Positions 7,459 through 16,782 of a stretch of DNA of 64,000 bases are shown piece by piece; the stretch's first letter is position 1, and each line of letters starts with the position of its first letter. The notes under the pieces were generated by a model. It did no database searches and was not told the DNA's origin. It saw nothing but the letters and a program-made list of their open reading frames with translations. A program made the position numbers and the translations under genes. The DNA comes from Stutzerimonas kunmingensis (lineage in GTDB: Bacteria > Pseudomonadota > Gammaproteobacteria > Pseudomonadales > Pseudomonadaceae): assembly GCF_021432085.1 (NCBI RefSeq), contig NZ_CP090366.1, forward strand, positions 1,674,001 through 1,738,000, given 5' to 3'.

Positions 7459-9221
7459 GCATCCTGCGTTGGCTGCCCTGCGTCGATCAGGTGGAAGCTC
7501 GGGCCGTTCACCTGTTTGGCAAAGCGCTTGGCCTCCGAAGCAAGGGCGGCGAGCCTGCCTGCATCCAGGCGGTCAGTGTGCTCCGGGTGCACGCTGACGA
7601 TCCCGATCGAGAGTGACAGCAGGGCATAGCGCTGTTTACGCCCGTCACGGCTGGTGGAAATAAAGCAGCCCGCCGCGAGGTGTTCTGGCTGGTAGAAGGC
7701 GCTGCTGCGAAGCGCGAAGGCGCTGTGCAAGTCGGCAATGCGCTGCTCCCAGTCGTGACCGCTCAGCACCAGCATGAAATCATCCCCGCCAATATGGCCG
7801 ACGAAATCCATCTGTGGGTCGACCCGGTCGTTCAGACATTGGGCCAGGCACAGCAGCACTTCATCGCCTTTGGCGTAGCCATACAGATCGTTGAAAGGTT
7901 TGAAGTTGTCGATGTCGACGTAACAGACCATCGCCCTACGTCGCTGTAGCAGCAGGCGGGTCAGGCACTGCTGGATAGGTACGTTGCCCGGCAACAGTGT
8001 CAGGGGATTGGCGTGGCGCGCCTGCTGAATCTTCAGTTCGGTTATCAACCTCAGAACATCGATGACGCGGCCCAGACCGAGGTATTGACCGGCCTGTGTG
8101 ATGACGAAGTCTTCCTCGATTCTTTGGCGCGCCCGGCTGGTGAGCAAGCGGCTGACCTGTTGCAACGACTGGTCGAGCTCGACGGCGAGGAAATCCGTGC
8201 TCATCAGGCGGCTAAGCGGTTTGCGTGCCAGCAGATCGGTGGCGTAGGGCTTGAGCAGCGCGTCGGAAATGAGATTGCGGTGAAGTATGCCGACCGGCCT
8301 GGCGTCGACGTCCAAAACTGCGATCGAGTTCAGGGCTGGCTGCAGTCGAAACGCCTCGAGCATTTCAGCGACCGGACGTTCTGCGGACATGGCGGGTTGT
8401 CGGATAAGCAGTCCGGACAGGTTGCCGGACTCCTCGCCCAGGACCGCCTGCTGGGCCTCCGGGGGTGGCAGGACCTCGTCGATGTCCTGGGCAGGCAACT
8501 CCAGCGGACGTCCAAGCAGATAGCCCTGCACCAGATCGATACCCATGCCGGCCAGCACCGCCAGTTCCTCGCGCAGTTCGATACCTTCGGCGATGACGTG
8601 GGCACGCGATGCGCGGGCGATCTTCAGGATGGATTCGACGAACTCGCGCTTCACGGGGTCGAGATGGATGCCGTCGATGAAATAGCGGTCGATCTTCACA
8701 TAGTCGGGTCGCAGCTCGGACCACAGGCGCAAACTCGAATATCCGGCACCAAGGTCGTCGAGCGCTATGCTGAAGCCCATCGAGCGATAGTGATGAAGCG
8801 CCTTGTCCAGCAGCTCGAGATCGTCGGCCGGTGCCTGCTCGGTCAGCTCGATGACCACGTTGTCCGCGGAAATGCCATAGGTGTGCAGCAGCTCGAGCGT
8901 GCGCCCAGGCTTGTGGGTCGCGTCAAGTAGCGTTTCCGGTGAGGCGTTGAGAAAGAGCTTGCCGCGTAGCGCCCCCTGGCTGTAACGCCGGCACGCTGTT
9001 TCGCGGCAGGTCATCTCCAGTTCGTTAAGCCGGCCGGCGTGGCGTGCTGTGGCGAGCAAATTGATCGGGGAGTGGAGCGGGCCGTTGGATGGTCCACGGC
9101 TGAGTGCTTCATAACCGAGAATGCGTCGCTCCGAAAGCGAGACGATGGGTTGGAACAGGGTGGTGATGTCGCCGTGAGCAAGGATATGTCCCAGCGTGCT
9201 CAACTGCTCGGTGACTGTCAT
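7425..9221 (-). CDS. EAL-CBS-GGDEF cyclic-di-GMP protein
   Basis: A 598-residue cytosolic protein in the order EAL (about 15-245), a CBS pair (about 272-390) and GGDEF (about 405-585). The EAL domain keeps the residues needed for phosphodiesterase activity: Glu38 in YEAL, Asn92, Glu125, Asp155-Asp156, Lys176, Glu212 and Gln232. The cyclase signature reads GGDDF (478-482) instead of GGDEF, and the Arg of the RxxD inhibitory site is missing (PQMD at 469-472). Net hydrolysis of c-di-GMP is therefore more likely than synthesis. CBS pairs usually sense adenine nucleotides. The arrangement is known in pseudomonads. Confidence 0.92.
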   Translation of the reverse strand: MTVTEQLSTLGHILAHGDITTLFQPIVSLSERRILGYEALSRGPSNGPLHSPINLLATARHAGRLNELEMTCRETACRRYSQGALRGKLFLNASPETLLDATHKPGRTLELLHTYGISADNVVIELTEQAPADDLELLDKALHHYRSMGFSIALDDLGAGYSSLRLWSELRPDYVKIDRYFIDGIHLDPVKREFVESILKIARASRAHVIAEGIELREELAVLAGMGIDLVQGYLLGRPLELPAQDIDEVLPPPEAQQAVLGEESGNLSGLLIRQPAMSAERPVAEMLEAFRLQPALNSIAVLDVDARPVGILHRNLISDALLKPYATDLLARKPLSRLMSTDFLAVELDQSLQQVSRLLTSRARQRIEEDFVITQAGQYLGLGRVIDVLRLITELKIQQARHANPLTLLPGNVPIQQCLTRLLLQRRRAMVCYVDIDNFKPFNDLYGYAKGDEVLLCLAQCLNDRVDPQMDFVGHIGGDDFMLVLSGHDWEQRIADLHSAFALRSSAFYQPEHLAAGCFISTSRDGRKQRYALLSLSIGIVSVHPEHTDRLDAGRLAALASEAKRFAKQVNGPSFHLIDAGQPTQDAYNPSCSAFAL

Positions 9222-9242
9222 GGAGGTCTCTGGGTGTGAAAA

Positions 9243-9267
9243 GAAAAGGGCCGCAGCGCGGCCCTTT
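9243..9267 (-). terminator. Intrinsic terminator downstream of prc
   Basis: Read on the minus strand, AAAGGGCCGC and GCGGCCCTTT pair around a 3-base loop and are followed by CTT. It lies 54 bases after the prc stop and just ahead of the EAL-GGDEF gene, separating the two transcripts. Confidence 0.75.
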
Positions 9268-9320
9268 CATTTCACGATGTCGTGATGTCAATCTGATGAC
9301 ATCGCAGCGTTCCACTCGAT

Positions 9321-11405
9321 TCAGTGCTTGGCCATCGCCGAGCTGAGACCGAGGTAATCGAGCAGAATGCGCCCGCTCTCGGAGAGGTAGGCATCATCCT
9401 CCGGCTTTGGTTTGTCCGCTTCCGCGTGAGGCGTGTTTTCGTCTTCCTTCTCCAGCTTTGCCAGTGGTTCCTCACCTTTGGCCAGGCGCAATGCATTCTC
9501 CAAGGCCAGCTGACGCTTCTCGATATCGGCCTGCTGTGCACGTCGCTTTTCTTCATTGAGGCTGACGGTGGTTTCGTGCATCAGCTCCTGGGCAAGCGCC
9601 AGGCGATCGCGGGTGAAGACGAAGTCCGGGTTCTCGCCGGTGCGTGCTTCGTGGCGTGCCTTCAGCTCGGCGAGGAACGGCTTGAACGGGTTCATGTCCG
9701 GATTGATCGCCGCGCGGATGCTGTCCCAAGGCAGCGCTTCCGGCAGCGCACTCTCACCGATTTCCTTGGTGTCGACATCGGCAGGGTAGCTGATGTCGGG
9801 AATCACACCCTGATGTTGAGTGCTCTGCCCGGATACGCGGTAAAACTTGGCCAGGGTCAGCTTCAGCTCACCATGGTTGAGAGGCTGGATCGTCTGCACG
9901 GTGCCCTTGCCGAAGGTCTGGCCACCGAGGATTAAGGCCCGGTGGTAGTCCTGCATCGCGCCGGCGAAGATCTCCGAGGCCGATGCCGAAAGACGGTTGA
10001 CGAGGACGGCCAGCGGCCCCTTGTACAGCGCGCCGGTCTGTTCATCGGCAAGCACGTCTACGCGGCCATCGCTGTTGCGTACCAGCACAGTCGGACCCTG
10101 ATCAATGAATAGGCCGGTGAGCTCGGTGGCCTCTTGCAGTGAGCCGCCGCCGTTGTTGCGCAGGTCGATGACCACGCCGTCGACTTTCTCTGCTTCCAGT
10201 TCGGAGAGCAGCTTTTTGACGTCACGCGTGGTGCTCTTGTAGTTCTGGTCCCCGGCGCGCAGTGCCTTGAAGTCCAGGTAGAACGCCGGAATCTCGATCA
10301 CACCGAGCTTGAAGTTCTGCCCCTGGTGTTCCAAGTTCAGCACCGACTTCTTCGCTGCCTGCTCCTCGAGCTTCACCGCTTCGCGGGTAATGGCGACGAC
10401 CTTGCTGCTCTGGTCATTCGGCGCGTTGCTCGCCGGGATGACTTCCAGGCGCACGACGGAACCCTTGGGGCCGCGGATGAGCTTGACCACCTCATCCAGA
10501 CGCCAGCCGATGACGTCGACCATCTCATCGTTGGCCTGGCCGACGCCGACAATCTTGTCCGCTGGCGCCAGCTGCTTGCTCTTCTCCGCCGGGCCGGCCG
10601 GCACCAGGCGTACGATCTTCACGTGCTCGTTGTCACTCTGCAGCACCGCGCCGATGCCCTCGAGCGACAGGCTCATGTTGATGTCGAAATTCTCCGCGCT
10701 GTCCGGCGACAGGTATTGGGTGTGCGGATCGTAGGTCTGCGCGAAGGCGTTGATGTAGGTCTGGAAAACGTCCTCGCCACGGGTCTGGTTCAGGCGCGAT
10801 AGCTGGTTCTTGTAGCGTTTGGTCAGCAGTTCCTCAATGGCCTTCGGCTCCTTGCCGGCGATCTTCAGACGCAATACCTCGTCCTTTACCCGTTTGCGCC
10901 ACAGGTCATCCAGCTCTGCGGTGTCCTTGGCCCAGGCGGCCTTCTCACGGTCGACCAGCAGCTCCTCGTCGACGCTGAAGTCGAAGCTGTCGACGCCCTT
11001 GTCGAGCAGGCTCAGGGCGTAGTTCAACCGGTTCTGCAAGCGCTCGAGATGACGGGAGTAGATGATGAAACCGGGTTCGAGATTGCCGCCCTTGAGGAAG
11101 TCGTCGAACTGGTTGCGCCACTTGCCGAACTCTTCGAGGTCGGATGCCAGGAAATAGCTGCGCGAGGGATCGAGCATCTGGATGTAGCTGTCGAAGATCT
11201 TTGCCGAACGCGCGTCGTTCAGCGGCGGCTTGTTGTAGTGATGGCGCTTGAGCAGTTCGACGACGTTCAGGCTGGCTATGACCTGGTCACGATCGGGTTG
11301 CAGGTAGTCCCAGTTCTCCGGCGTGCTGACGGCTTTGGCCATCGCCAGGGAAGCGTGAAGGCCGAAAAGGACGGCGAGAACGGTGCAGGTCAGCGTACGT
11401 TTCAT
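9321..11405 (-). CDS. prc: Tail-specific periplasmic protease Prc (Tsp)
   Basis: Prc cuts periplasmic proteins from their C-terminal tails and shapes peptidoglycan endopeptidase levels. The 694-residue protein, close to the E. coli length, starts with a signal peptide (MKRTLTCTVLAVLFGLHASLA). It then has a long N-terminal domain, a PDZ domain (SLEGIGAVLQ ... VRLVPAGPA), the S41 core with the catalytic Ser in NRLSASASEIFAGAMQD and Lys in GKGTVQ, and a charged C-terminal DUF3340 region. The start at 11405 was chosen for its signal peptide. The frame stays open about 500 bases further upstream without plausible protein sequence. Confidence 0.95.
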   Translation of the reverse strand: MKRTLTCTVLAVLFGLHASLAMAKAVSTPENWDYLQPDRDQVIASLNVVELLKRHHYNKPPLNDARSAKIFDSYIQMLDPSRSYFLASDLEEFGKWRNQFDDFLKGGNLEPGFIIYSRHLERLQNRLNYALSLLDKGVDSFDFSVDEELLVDREKAAWAKDTAELDDLWRKRVKDEVLRLKIAGKEPKAIEELLTKRYKNQLSRLNQTRGEDVFQTYINAFAQTYDPHTQYLSPDSAENFDINMSLSLEGIGAVLQSDNEHVKIVRLVPAGPAEKSKQLAPADKIVGVGQANDEMVDVIGWRLDEVVKLIRGPKGSVVRLEVIPASNAPNDQSSKVVAITREAVKLEEQAAKKSVLNLEHQGQNFKLGVIEIPAFYLDFKALRAGDQNYKSTTRDVKKLLSELEAEKVDGVVIDLRNNGGGSLQEATELTGLFIDQGPTVLVRNSDGRVDVLADEQTGALYKGPLAVLVNRLSASASEIFAGAMQDYHRALILGGQTFGKGTVQTIQPLNHGELKLTLAKFYRVSGQSTQHQGVIPDISYPADVDTKEIGESALPEALPWDSIRAAINPDMNPFKPFLAELKARHEARTGENPDFVFTRDRLALAQELMHETTVSLNEEKRRAQQADIEKRQLALENALRLAKGEEPLAKLEKEDENTPHAEADKPKPEDDAYLSESGRILLDYLGLSSAMAKH

Positions 11406-11579
11406 GGCTTGGGGGCGACGTAAGGCTAGGGAATAACGCATATTAGGCCATCTAAAGTAGGCGCCGGTTCGGTTTTCCGTCCGGCGGTGGAAAGCACAAG
11501 CCCGATGGTTGAGGTGGTCAAAGAAGGCCAGCGAGCGATCAGTTGGGTGGGCATAGATAGGAACCACTATGGAGGCAGC

Positions 11580-12542
11580 ATGAAGGCATTGCAAGGTATC
11601 GAGGGGCATCTGGAGTGGGCCGAGCGACCGGCTCCGGCGTGCGGCGATGGCGAAATCCGTATCCGTGTGGCTGCTGCCGGGCTGAACCGTGCGGACCTGC
11701 TGCAGCGAGGCGGACACTATCCGCCGCCGGCAGGTGTCACCGACATCCTGGGGCTGGAATGCGCAGGGGTGGTCGCCGAGGTCAGTGGGCGCAGCCGCTG
11801 GAAGGTGGGTGATCGCGTGTGCACGCTGCTGGCTGGTGGTGGCATGGCCGATGAGGTGGTGGTCGATGCCCGTCACGCGCTGCCGGTTCCCGAGGGCATG
11901 TCGCTGCATGAAGCTGCGGTGATCCCGGAGGTATATGCCACGGCCTGGCTCAATCTCTATCGCCTGGGCGCTTTACTGGCCGGCGACAAGGTGCTGCTGC
12001 ACGCTGGCGCCAGTGGTGTCGGCTCGGCGGCGATCCAGTTGTGCAAGGCGTTTGGCAATCCCTGCTGGGTCAGCGTCGGCTCGGCCGAGCGGCTGGCCTA
12101 TTGCGAATCGCTCGGTGCTCAGGGTGGTGTGCTGCGTGGTGACTCGCTCGAAGCGCTACGCGATTTTGGTCCGTTCGACATGATCCTCGACCCGGTCGGT
12201 GCCAAGTACGCCGCATTGAATATGCAGCTGCTGGCGATGGATGGGCGTTGGGTGATGATCGGCTTGATGGGCGGACGCAAGGCCGAGATGGATCTGGCTG
12301 GTTTGCTGGCCAAGCGCATCCAGTTGATCGGCTCGACCCTGCGCAGCCGCGACGCCGATTACAAGGCCGGGCTGCTGGCGGAAATGGAAGAGAAGGTCTG
12401 GCCGCTGTTCGCCCAGGGCAAGCTTTCGCCGCGTCTGGAGCGAACCTTTGCCATCGGTGATGTGGAGGCTGCATTCGAAACGCTGGCCAGCAACACCGTG
12501 TCCGGCAAGGTGGCCCTGGTGATCGATAGCGCGCTTTCCTGA
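11580..12542 (+). CDS. NAD(P)H:quinone oxidoreductase, zinc-free MDR family
   Basis: A 320-residue member of the medium-chain dehydrogenase/reductase superfamily, quinone-oxidoreductase/PIG3 branch. It has the N-terminal GroES-like fold (AAAGLNRADLLQRGGHYPPP, LGLECAGVV) and a Rossmann NADPH-binding domain (LLHAGASGVGSAAIQLCKAFG). The zinc-binding residues of alcohol dehydrogenases are absent. The ATG at 11580 follows GGAGG at ideal distance, whereas the longer open frame from 11487 lacks a ribosome site. It is divergent from prc, and the 174 bases between them must hold both promoters. Confidence 0.92.
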   Translation: MKALQGIEGHLEWAERPAPACGDGEIRIRVAAAGLNRADLLQRGGHYPPPAGVTDILGLECAGVVAEVSGRSRWKVGDRVCTLLAGGGMADEVVVDARHALPVPEGMSLHEAAVIPEVYATAWLNLYRLGALLAGDKVLLHAGASGVGSAAIQLCKAFGNPCWVSVGSAERLAYCESLGAQGGVLRGDSLEALRDFGPFDMILDPVGAKYAALNMQLLAMDGRWVMIGLMGGRKAEMDLAGLLAKRIQLIGSTLRSRDADYKAGLLAEMEEKVWPLFAQGKLSPRLERTFAIGDVEAAFETLASNTVSGKVALVIDSALS

Positions 12543-12633
12543 TCCGCATCGTCCTGATGTGGACGGAGCCAGATTTCGCTTTGCCTTGATGGATCGAGCA
12601 GGTTTGCAGTGCTGCAGACCTGCCCGGTGCGGT

Positions 12634-13923
12634 TCAAGGCAACTGGCTGCTGGCGTAGAACGCGGTCAGTACCTTGACCAGATGCGCCAGGTCCTGACTA
12701 CCCGCAAGCTCGCGGATCGAGTGCATGGCGAAGGTCGGCAGGCCGATGTCGACGGTACGCACACCCAGCTGACTGGCCGTGATCGGGCCGATCGTGGAGC
12801 CGCAACCCATGTCGCTGCGGGTGACGAAACTCTGCACCGGCACTTCGTTTTCCAGGCAGAGATGGCGGAAGAAGCCGGCAGTTTCGCTGCTGGTGGCGTA
12901 GCGCTGGTTGTTGTTCACCTTGATCACTGGACCAGCGTTGAGCTTCGGCCCGTGATTGCCGTCGTGCTTGTCGGCGTAGTTCGGGTGCACCGCGTGGGCA
13001 TTGTCGGCGGAAATCAGCAGGGAATGGCTGATGGCGCGCTGGAAGTCGTCCTCATCTGGCAGCACGCGACGCAAGACCTGCTCCAGGAACGGGCCATCCG
13101 CGCCGCACAGCGAGGTCGAGCCGACTTCCTCGTGATCGGTGCAGACCAGCACGCAGGTGTGCTCGGGTTCGGCGTTCAGCAAGGCCTGCAAGCCCGCAAA
13201 GCACGAAAGCAGATTGTCCAGACGGGCGCCAGCGATGAAGTCACCGTGCAAGCCGATGACCGCTGCGCTCTGGGTGTCATAGAAGCTCAGTTCGAAGTCC
13301 AGCACCACGTCGGCGACCAGCCCATGTTCACGGCCGAGCTGATCGGCGAGCAGTGCGCGGAAGTCCGGGCTTTCCTGGCTGGCGATCTGGGCCAGAATCG
13401 GCGGTAGCTCGTTCTGCGCGTTGATGGCCCAGCCCTGATTGGCTTCCCGATTGAGGTGGATCGCCAGGTTCGGAATCGTCGCGATCGGAACCTTGAAGTC
13501 GATCAGCTGGCTTTCGATGCGGCCATCACGGCTATAGGTGACACGGCCGGCCAGCGACAGATCGCGGTCGAACCAAGGAGCGAGCAGGGCGCCGCCATAC
13601 ACCTCGACACCCAGCTGCCAGAAGCCCTGGCGCTGCAGCTCGGGCTGCGGCTTGACCCGCAGGCACGGGCTGTCGGTATGGGCGCCAACCAAGCGCAGGC
13701 CGTGTTCGACGAGCGCCTTGCTGCCCAGCTGGAAGGCGATGATGGCCGAGTCGTTGCGGGTGACGTAATAACGCCCGCCCGCCTCGGTATGCCAGACCTC
13801 GCGCTCGTCCAGCGCACGGTAGCCGGCGGCCTGTAGCGCCTGGGCGAGATTCTGGGTGGCATGGAACGGGGTAGGGGACGCCTGCAGATATTCGATCAGG
13901 CCTTGGTTGAGAGCTTTGCGCAT
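12634..13923 (-). CDS. apeB: M18 aspartyl aminopeptidase ApeB
   Basis: A 429-residue M18 metallopeptidase that removes N-terminal acidic residues from peptides in the cytoplasm. It forms large tetrahedral oligomers in homologues. Metal-binding and catalytic motifs are visible: [10 protein letters not shown] (about residues 80-88), [34 protein letters not shown] and the C-terminal FAMHSIRE. The length is that of the family. It precedes rluA and the min genes on the same strand, an order also found in P. aeruginosa. Confidence 0.95.
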   Translation of the reverse strand: MRKALNQGLIEYLQASPTPFHATQNLAQALQAAGYRALDEREVWHTEAGGRYYVTRNDSAIIAFQLGSKALVEHGLRLVGAHTDSPCLRVKPQPELQRQGFWQLGVEVYGGALLAPWFDRDLSLAGRVTYSRDGRIESQLIDFKVPIATIPNLAIHLNREANQGWAINAQNELPPILAQIASQESPDFRALLADQLGREHGLVADVVLDFELSFYDTQSAAVIGLHGDFIAGARLDNLLSCFAGLQALLNAEPEHTCVLVCTDHEEVGSTSLCGADGPFLEQVLRRVLPDEDDFQRAISHSLLISADNAHAVHPNYADKHDGNHGPKLNAGPVIKVNNNQRYATSSETAGFFRHLCLENEVPVQSFVTRSDMGCGSTIGPITASQLGVRTVDIGLPTFAMHSIRELAGSQDLAHLVKVLTAFYASSQLP

Positions 13924-14035
13924 TTCGGACTCCGGACTGCAAGGTCACGAAGTCTATAGCATTCGACACCTGGTAATAAGCGCACCGGCACCGCCTGCGT
14001 TAGTAAGTGCGCGCGATGGCACGTGCTTGTCGTCA

Positions 14036-14671
14036 TCAGAACGGTGCCGGGCACTCGAAGCGCAGGCGCTCGCCGGTTTGCGGGTGGGTCAGGGTGAGCA
14101 TACTGGCGTGCAGACACAGGCGCTCATGGGCTTGCAGGGCTTGCTCGTGGGCATACAGGCGATCGCCAAGCAGCGGATGCCCGATCGACAGCATATGGAC
14201 TCGCAACTGGTGGGAGCGGCCGGTGATAGGGGTCAGCTCGACGCGGCTGTAGTCGCCGCAGCGTTCAAGCACGCGCCAGAAGGTCAGTGCGTGCTTGCCC
14301 AGCTCGTGGTCGACAACGTGGCGCGGCTTGGTCGGCGGATCGTAGCGCAGCGGCAGGTCAATGCTGCCGCTGTCCTGTTCGGGCTGGCCCCAGCACAGCG
14401 CGGTATAGGCCTTTTCCGTTTCACGATCATGGAACTGGCGGGACAGTTCACGGTGCGTATCAGCGTCGCGGGCGAGCACGATTAGTCCGGAGGTTTCCCA
14501 GTCCAGGCGATGCACGATGCGCGCTTCGGGATAGCCGTTTTCCTGCAGGCGGGTCACCAGGCAGTCACGGTTGTCTTCGGCGCGGCCCGGTACGGAAAGC
14601 AGCAGGGTCGGCTTGTTGATGACCAGCAGGGCAGCGTCCTGATGGACGATCTCGATAGCGCTTAGAGGCAT
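14036..14671 (-). CDS. rluA: RluA-family pseudouridine synthase
   Basis: A 211-residue protein that converts uridine to pseudouridine in RNA. The E. coli namesake acts on 23S rRNA U746 and several tRNAs at position 32. It lacks an S4 domain, as RluA does. It carries the RluA motif with the catalytic Asp in RIVHRLDWETSGLIVLAR and the C-terminal ITGRSHQLRVHM and GHPLLGDRLY motifs. The start at MPLSAIEIV fits the family length. The upstream extension in the open frame is not conserved-looking. It lies 61 bases after minE on the same strand. Confidence 0.93.
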   Translation of the reverse strand: MPLSAIEIVHQDAALLVINKPTLLLSVPGRAEDNRDCLVTRLQENGYPEARIVHRLDWETSGLIVLARDADTHRELSRQFHDRETEKAYTALCWGQPEQDSGSIDLPLRYDPPTKPRHVVDHELGKHALTFWRVLERCGDYSRVELTPITGRSHQLRVHMLSIGHPLLGDRLYAHEQALQAHERLCLHASMLTLTHPQTGERLRFECPAPF

Positions 14672-14732
14672 TCGCTTTTCCACAAACGAAGACGGCGACC
14701 CGTGGGCCGCCGTTTCTGTACGCCGGTTTCGC

Positions 14733-14990
14733 TCAGCGATCCGGCAGGGTGATATTGAGTTCGAGAATCGAGCAACTGCCCTGGTCCTCGAGTGCAACCT
14801 GGACCTGATCGCTGTCGATGTTGACGTACTTGCGGATCACCTCGACCAGCTCTTTTTGCAGGGCCGGCAGGTAGTCCGGCTCGGTGCGCTGGCCACGCTC
14901 GTGGGCGACGATGATCTGCAGACGCTCCTTGGCGATCGCGGCTGGGGTTTCCTTCTTCTTGCGTTCACGGAAGAAGTCGAAAAGGTTCAT
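14733..14990 (-). CDS. minE: Cell division topological specificity factor MinE
   Basis: MinE drives the pole-to-pole oscillation of MinCD, so the division inhibitor is lowest at mid-cell. The 85-residue protein begins [12 protein letters not shown], the membrane-targeting segment. It continues with the MinD-activating helix ([15 protein letters not shown]) and the topological-specificity domain ([16 protein letters not shown]). It overlaps the end of minD by 4 bases, which couples their translation. Confidence 0.97.
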   Translation of the reverse strand: MNLFDFFRERKKKETPAAIAKERLQIIVAHERGQRTEPDYLPALQKELVEVIRKYVNIDSDQVQVALEDQGSCSILELNITLPDR

Positions 14991-15802
14991 TCGCGGCCTC
15001 CGAAAAGTCGTTGCAGGAAGCCCGGCTTCTTGACGTCGAGGAAGCGGTGCGCGACTTCCTTGCCGAGCAGACGGTCCACGGCGTCGCTGTACGCCTGGCC
15101 GGCATCGCTCTGGTCGTCGAGAATCACCGGGATACCCTGGTTGGAAGCCTTGAGTACGGCCTGCGACTCGGGAATCACGCCCAGCAGGCGGATGGAGAGG
15201 ATTTCCTCGACGTCTTCGACGCCGAGCATTTCGCCCTTGGTGACACGCTCGGGGTTGTAGCGGGTCAGCAGCAGATGCTCCCGGATCGGTTCTTCGCCGT
15301 TCTCGGCGCGACGCGACTTGCTCGCCAGCAGGCCGAGCATGCGGTCGGAGTCGCGAACCGAAGAGACTTCCGGGTTGGTGACGACGATGGCTTCGTCGGC
15401 GAAGTACATCGCCAGGTGCGCGCCCTTCTCGATACCGGCCGGGGAGTCGCAGATGACGTATTCGAAATTCTTGCCCAGCTCGTCGATGACCTTGCCAACG
15501 CCTTCCTGGGTCAGCGCGTCCTTGTCGCGTGTCTGGCTGGCGGCCAGCACATAGAGGTTCTCGAGACGCTTGTCCTTGATCAGGGCCTGGGTCAGGGTTG
15601 CGTCGCCATTGATGACGTTGACGAAGTCGTAAACCACCCGGCGTTCGCAGCCCATGATCAAGTCGAGGTTCCGCAGACCGACGTCGAAGTCGACGATGAC
15701 AGTCTTGTGGCCGCGCAGAGCGAGGCCGGTACCGATGGCGGCGCTGGTGGTGGTTTTACCAACGCCACCTTTGCCGGAAGTGACTACGATGATCTTGGCC
15801 AA
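14987..15802 (-). CDS. minD: Septum-site determining ATPase MinD
   Basis: A 271-residue ParA/MinD-type ATPase that binds the membrane and recruits MinC, and is released by MinE. It shows the deviant Walker A motif [16 protein letters not shown] at the N terminus, [15 protein letters not shown], the Walker B region ICDSPAGIE, and the C-terminal amphipathic membrane anchor [11 protein letters not shown]. The start codon at 15802 is TTG, supported by AGGGTGA seven bases upstream and by the conserved N terminus, which leaves no room for another start. The gene order is minC-minD-minE. Confidence 0.97.
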   Translation of the reverse strand: MAKIIVVTSGKGGVGKTTTSAAIGTGLALRGHKTVIVDFDVGLRNLDLIMGCERRVVYDFVNVINGDATLTQALIKDKRLENLYVLAASQTRDKDALTQEGVGKVIDELGKNFEYVICDSPAGIEKGAHLAMYFADEAIVVTNPEVSSVRDSDRMLGLLASKSRRAENGEEPIREHLLLTRYNPERVTKGEMLGVEDVEEILSIRLLGVIPESQAVLKASNQGIPVILDDQSDAGQAYSDAVDRLLGKEVAHRFLDVKKPGFLQRLFGGRE

Positions 15803-15898
15803 GGTGATTCACCCTAAATATTTAAAAAATCGGGACCTTTCGCCGATTTCAGCGTCAGGATTGCCCGTTTGGTCCTTGAAAATTCGCGGCAGTATCCG

Positions 15899-16624
15899 TT
15901 AAAGGCGGGTGATGTTCAACACGTCGCCAGAGAGGCTGATCTGTACCGCTTCAGCCCAGAGAGGATCGCGTCGCAGGTCCTCGGCTACCTTGTACTGGCC
16001 GGCGATGGAGACCATTTCAGCGGTGAGTTGCTGACAGAAGATCCGCGCCGAAGTGTCGCCTTTGATACCCGCCAAGGCGCGACCTCGAAGCGGACCGTAG
16101 ACATGGATGTTGCCATCGGCGAGAAGTTCCGCACCGGGGCTCACGGGAGCCAGAATGATGAGGTCGCCGCCTTGCGCGTAGACCTGCTGGCCGCCGCGGA
16201 TGGGGGTGGTGACGACGCGGGTCGGGCGATAGACCGGCTCGGCTGGTTTGGCCGGGGTTTTCGAGCTCAGGTCGACCTGCCGCTCACGAGCACCGGAAGG
16301 CGGCAGCACCGGCAGATCGAGCACCGCGGCCGCCTCGAGGTGGGACGGTTCGCTGGCGCGCAGGGCCAGGGTACGCAGACGATGCTTGCGGCACAGGCTG
16401 ACCAGCGCAGCGATATCGATCTCGCGAGCCGCCTCCGGCAGCTTGTCCAAGGCCAGGACCAGCGGGGTGTTATTGAAGAAGTCCGGCGCCTGCTCGACCT
16501 TGGCCGCGAGTTGCTCGTCGAGACGCTCAATGTCGTTGCTGGCGAGTTCCAGCACGGTGATGGCGAGCATGCTGCCCTTGAGCTGGAAGGCTGGGGACTG
16601 ATCGGTGAGGTCGGCTTGGCTCAT
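15899..16624 (-). CDS. minC: Septum-site determining protein MinC
   Basis: MinC inhibits FtsZ assembly away from mid-cell. The 241-residue protein has the N-terminal FtsZ-inhibiting domain (residues about 10-110, [15 protein letters not shown]) and a linker rich in Pro and Val. The C-terminal beta-helix domain (about 135-241, [40 protein letters not shown]) dimerises and binds MinD. It is the first gene of the min operon, 96 bases before minD. Confidence 0.97.
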   Translation of the reverse strand: MSQADLTDQSPAFQLKGSMLAITVLELASNDIERLDEQLAAKVEQAPDFFNNTPLVLALDKLPEAAREIDIAALVSLCRKHRLRTLALRASEPSHLEAAAVLDLPVLPPSGARERQVDLSSKTPAKPAEPVYRPTRVVTTPIRGGQQVYAQGGDLIILAPVSPGAELLADGNIHVYGPLRGRALAGIKGDTSARIFCQQLTAEMVSIAGQYKVAEDLRRDPLWAEAVQISLSGDVLNITRL

Positions 16625-16782
16625 GGTCTGTCTGCTGCGGTAAATGGCGAGGACTTATAGCGGGGAGCGCCGCCGCCTGCAACCCGGCAAGGGCCTGTGG
16701 AACGATCACTGGTGCGTTGAGGTTCGGTCAATGCGGGCATTTGCCGGTAGAATGCGCCGCTTCATAGGCTGTCGAGCTATTC

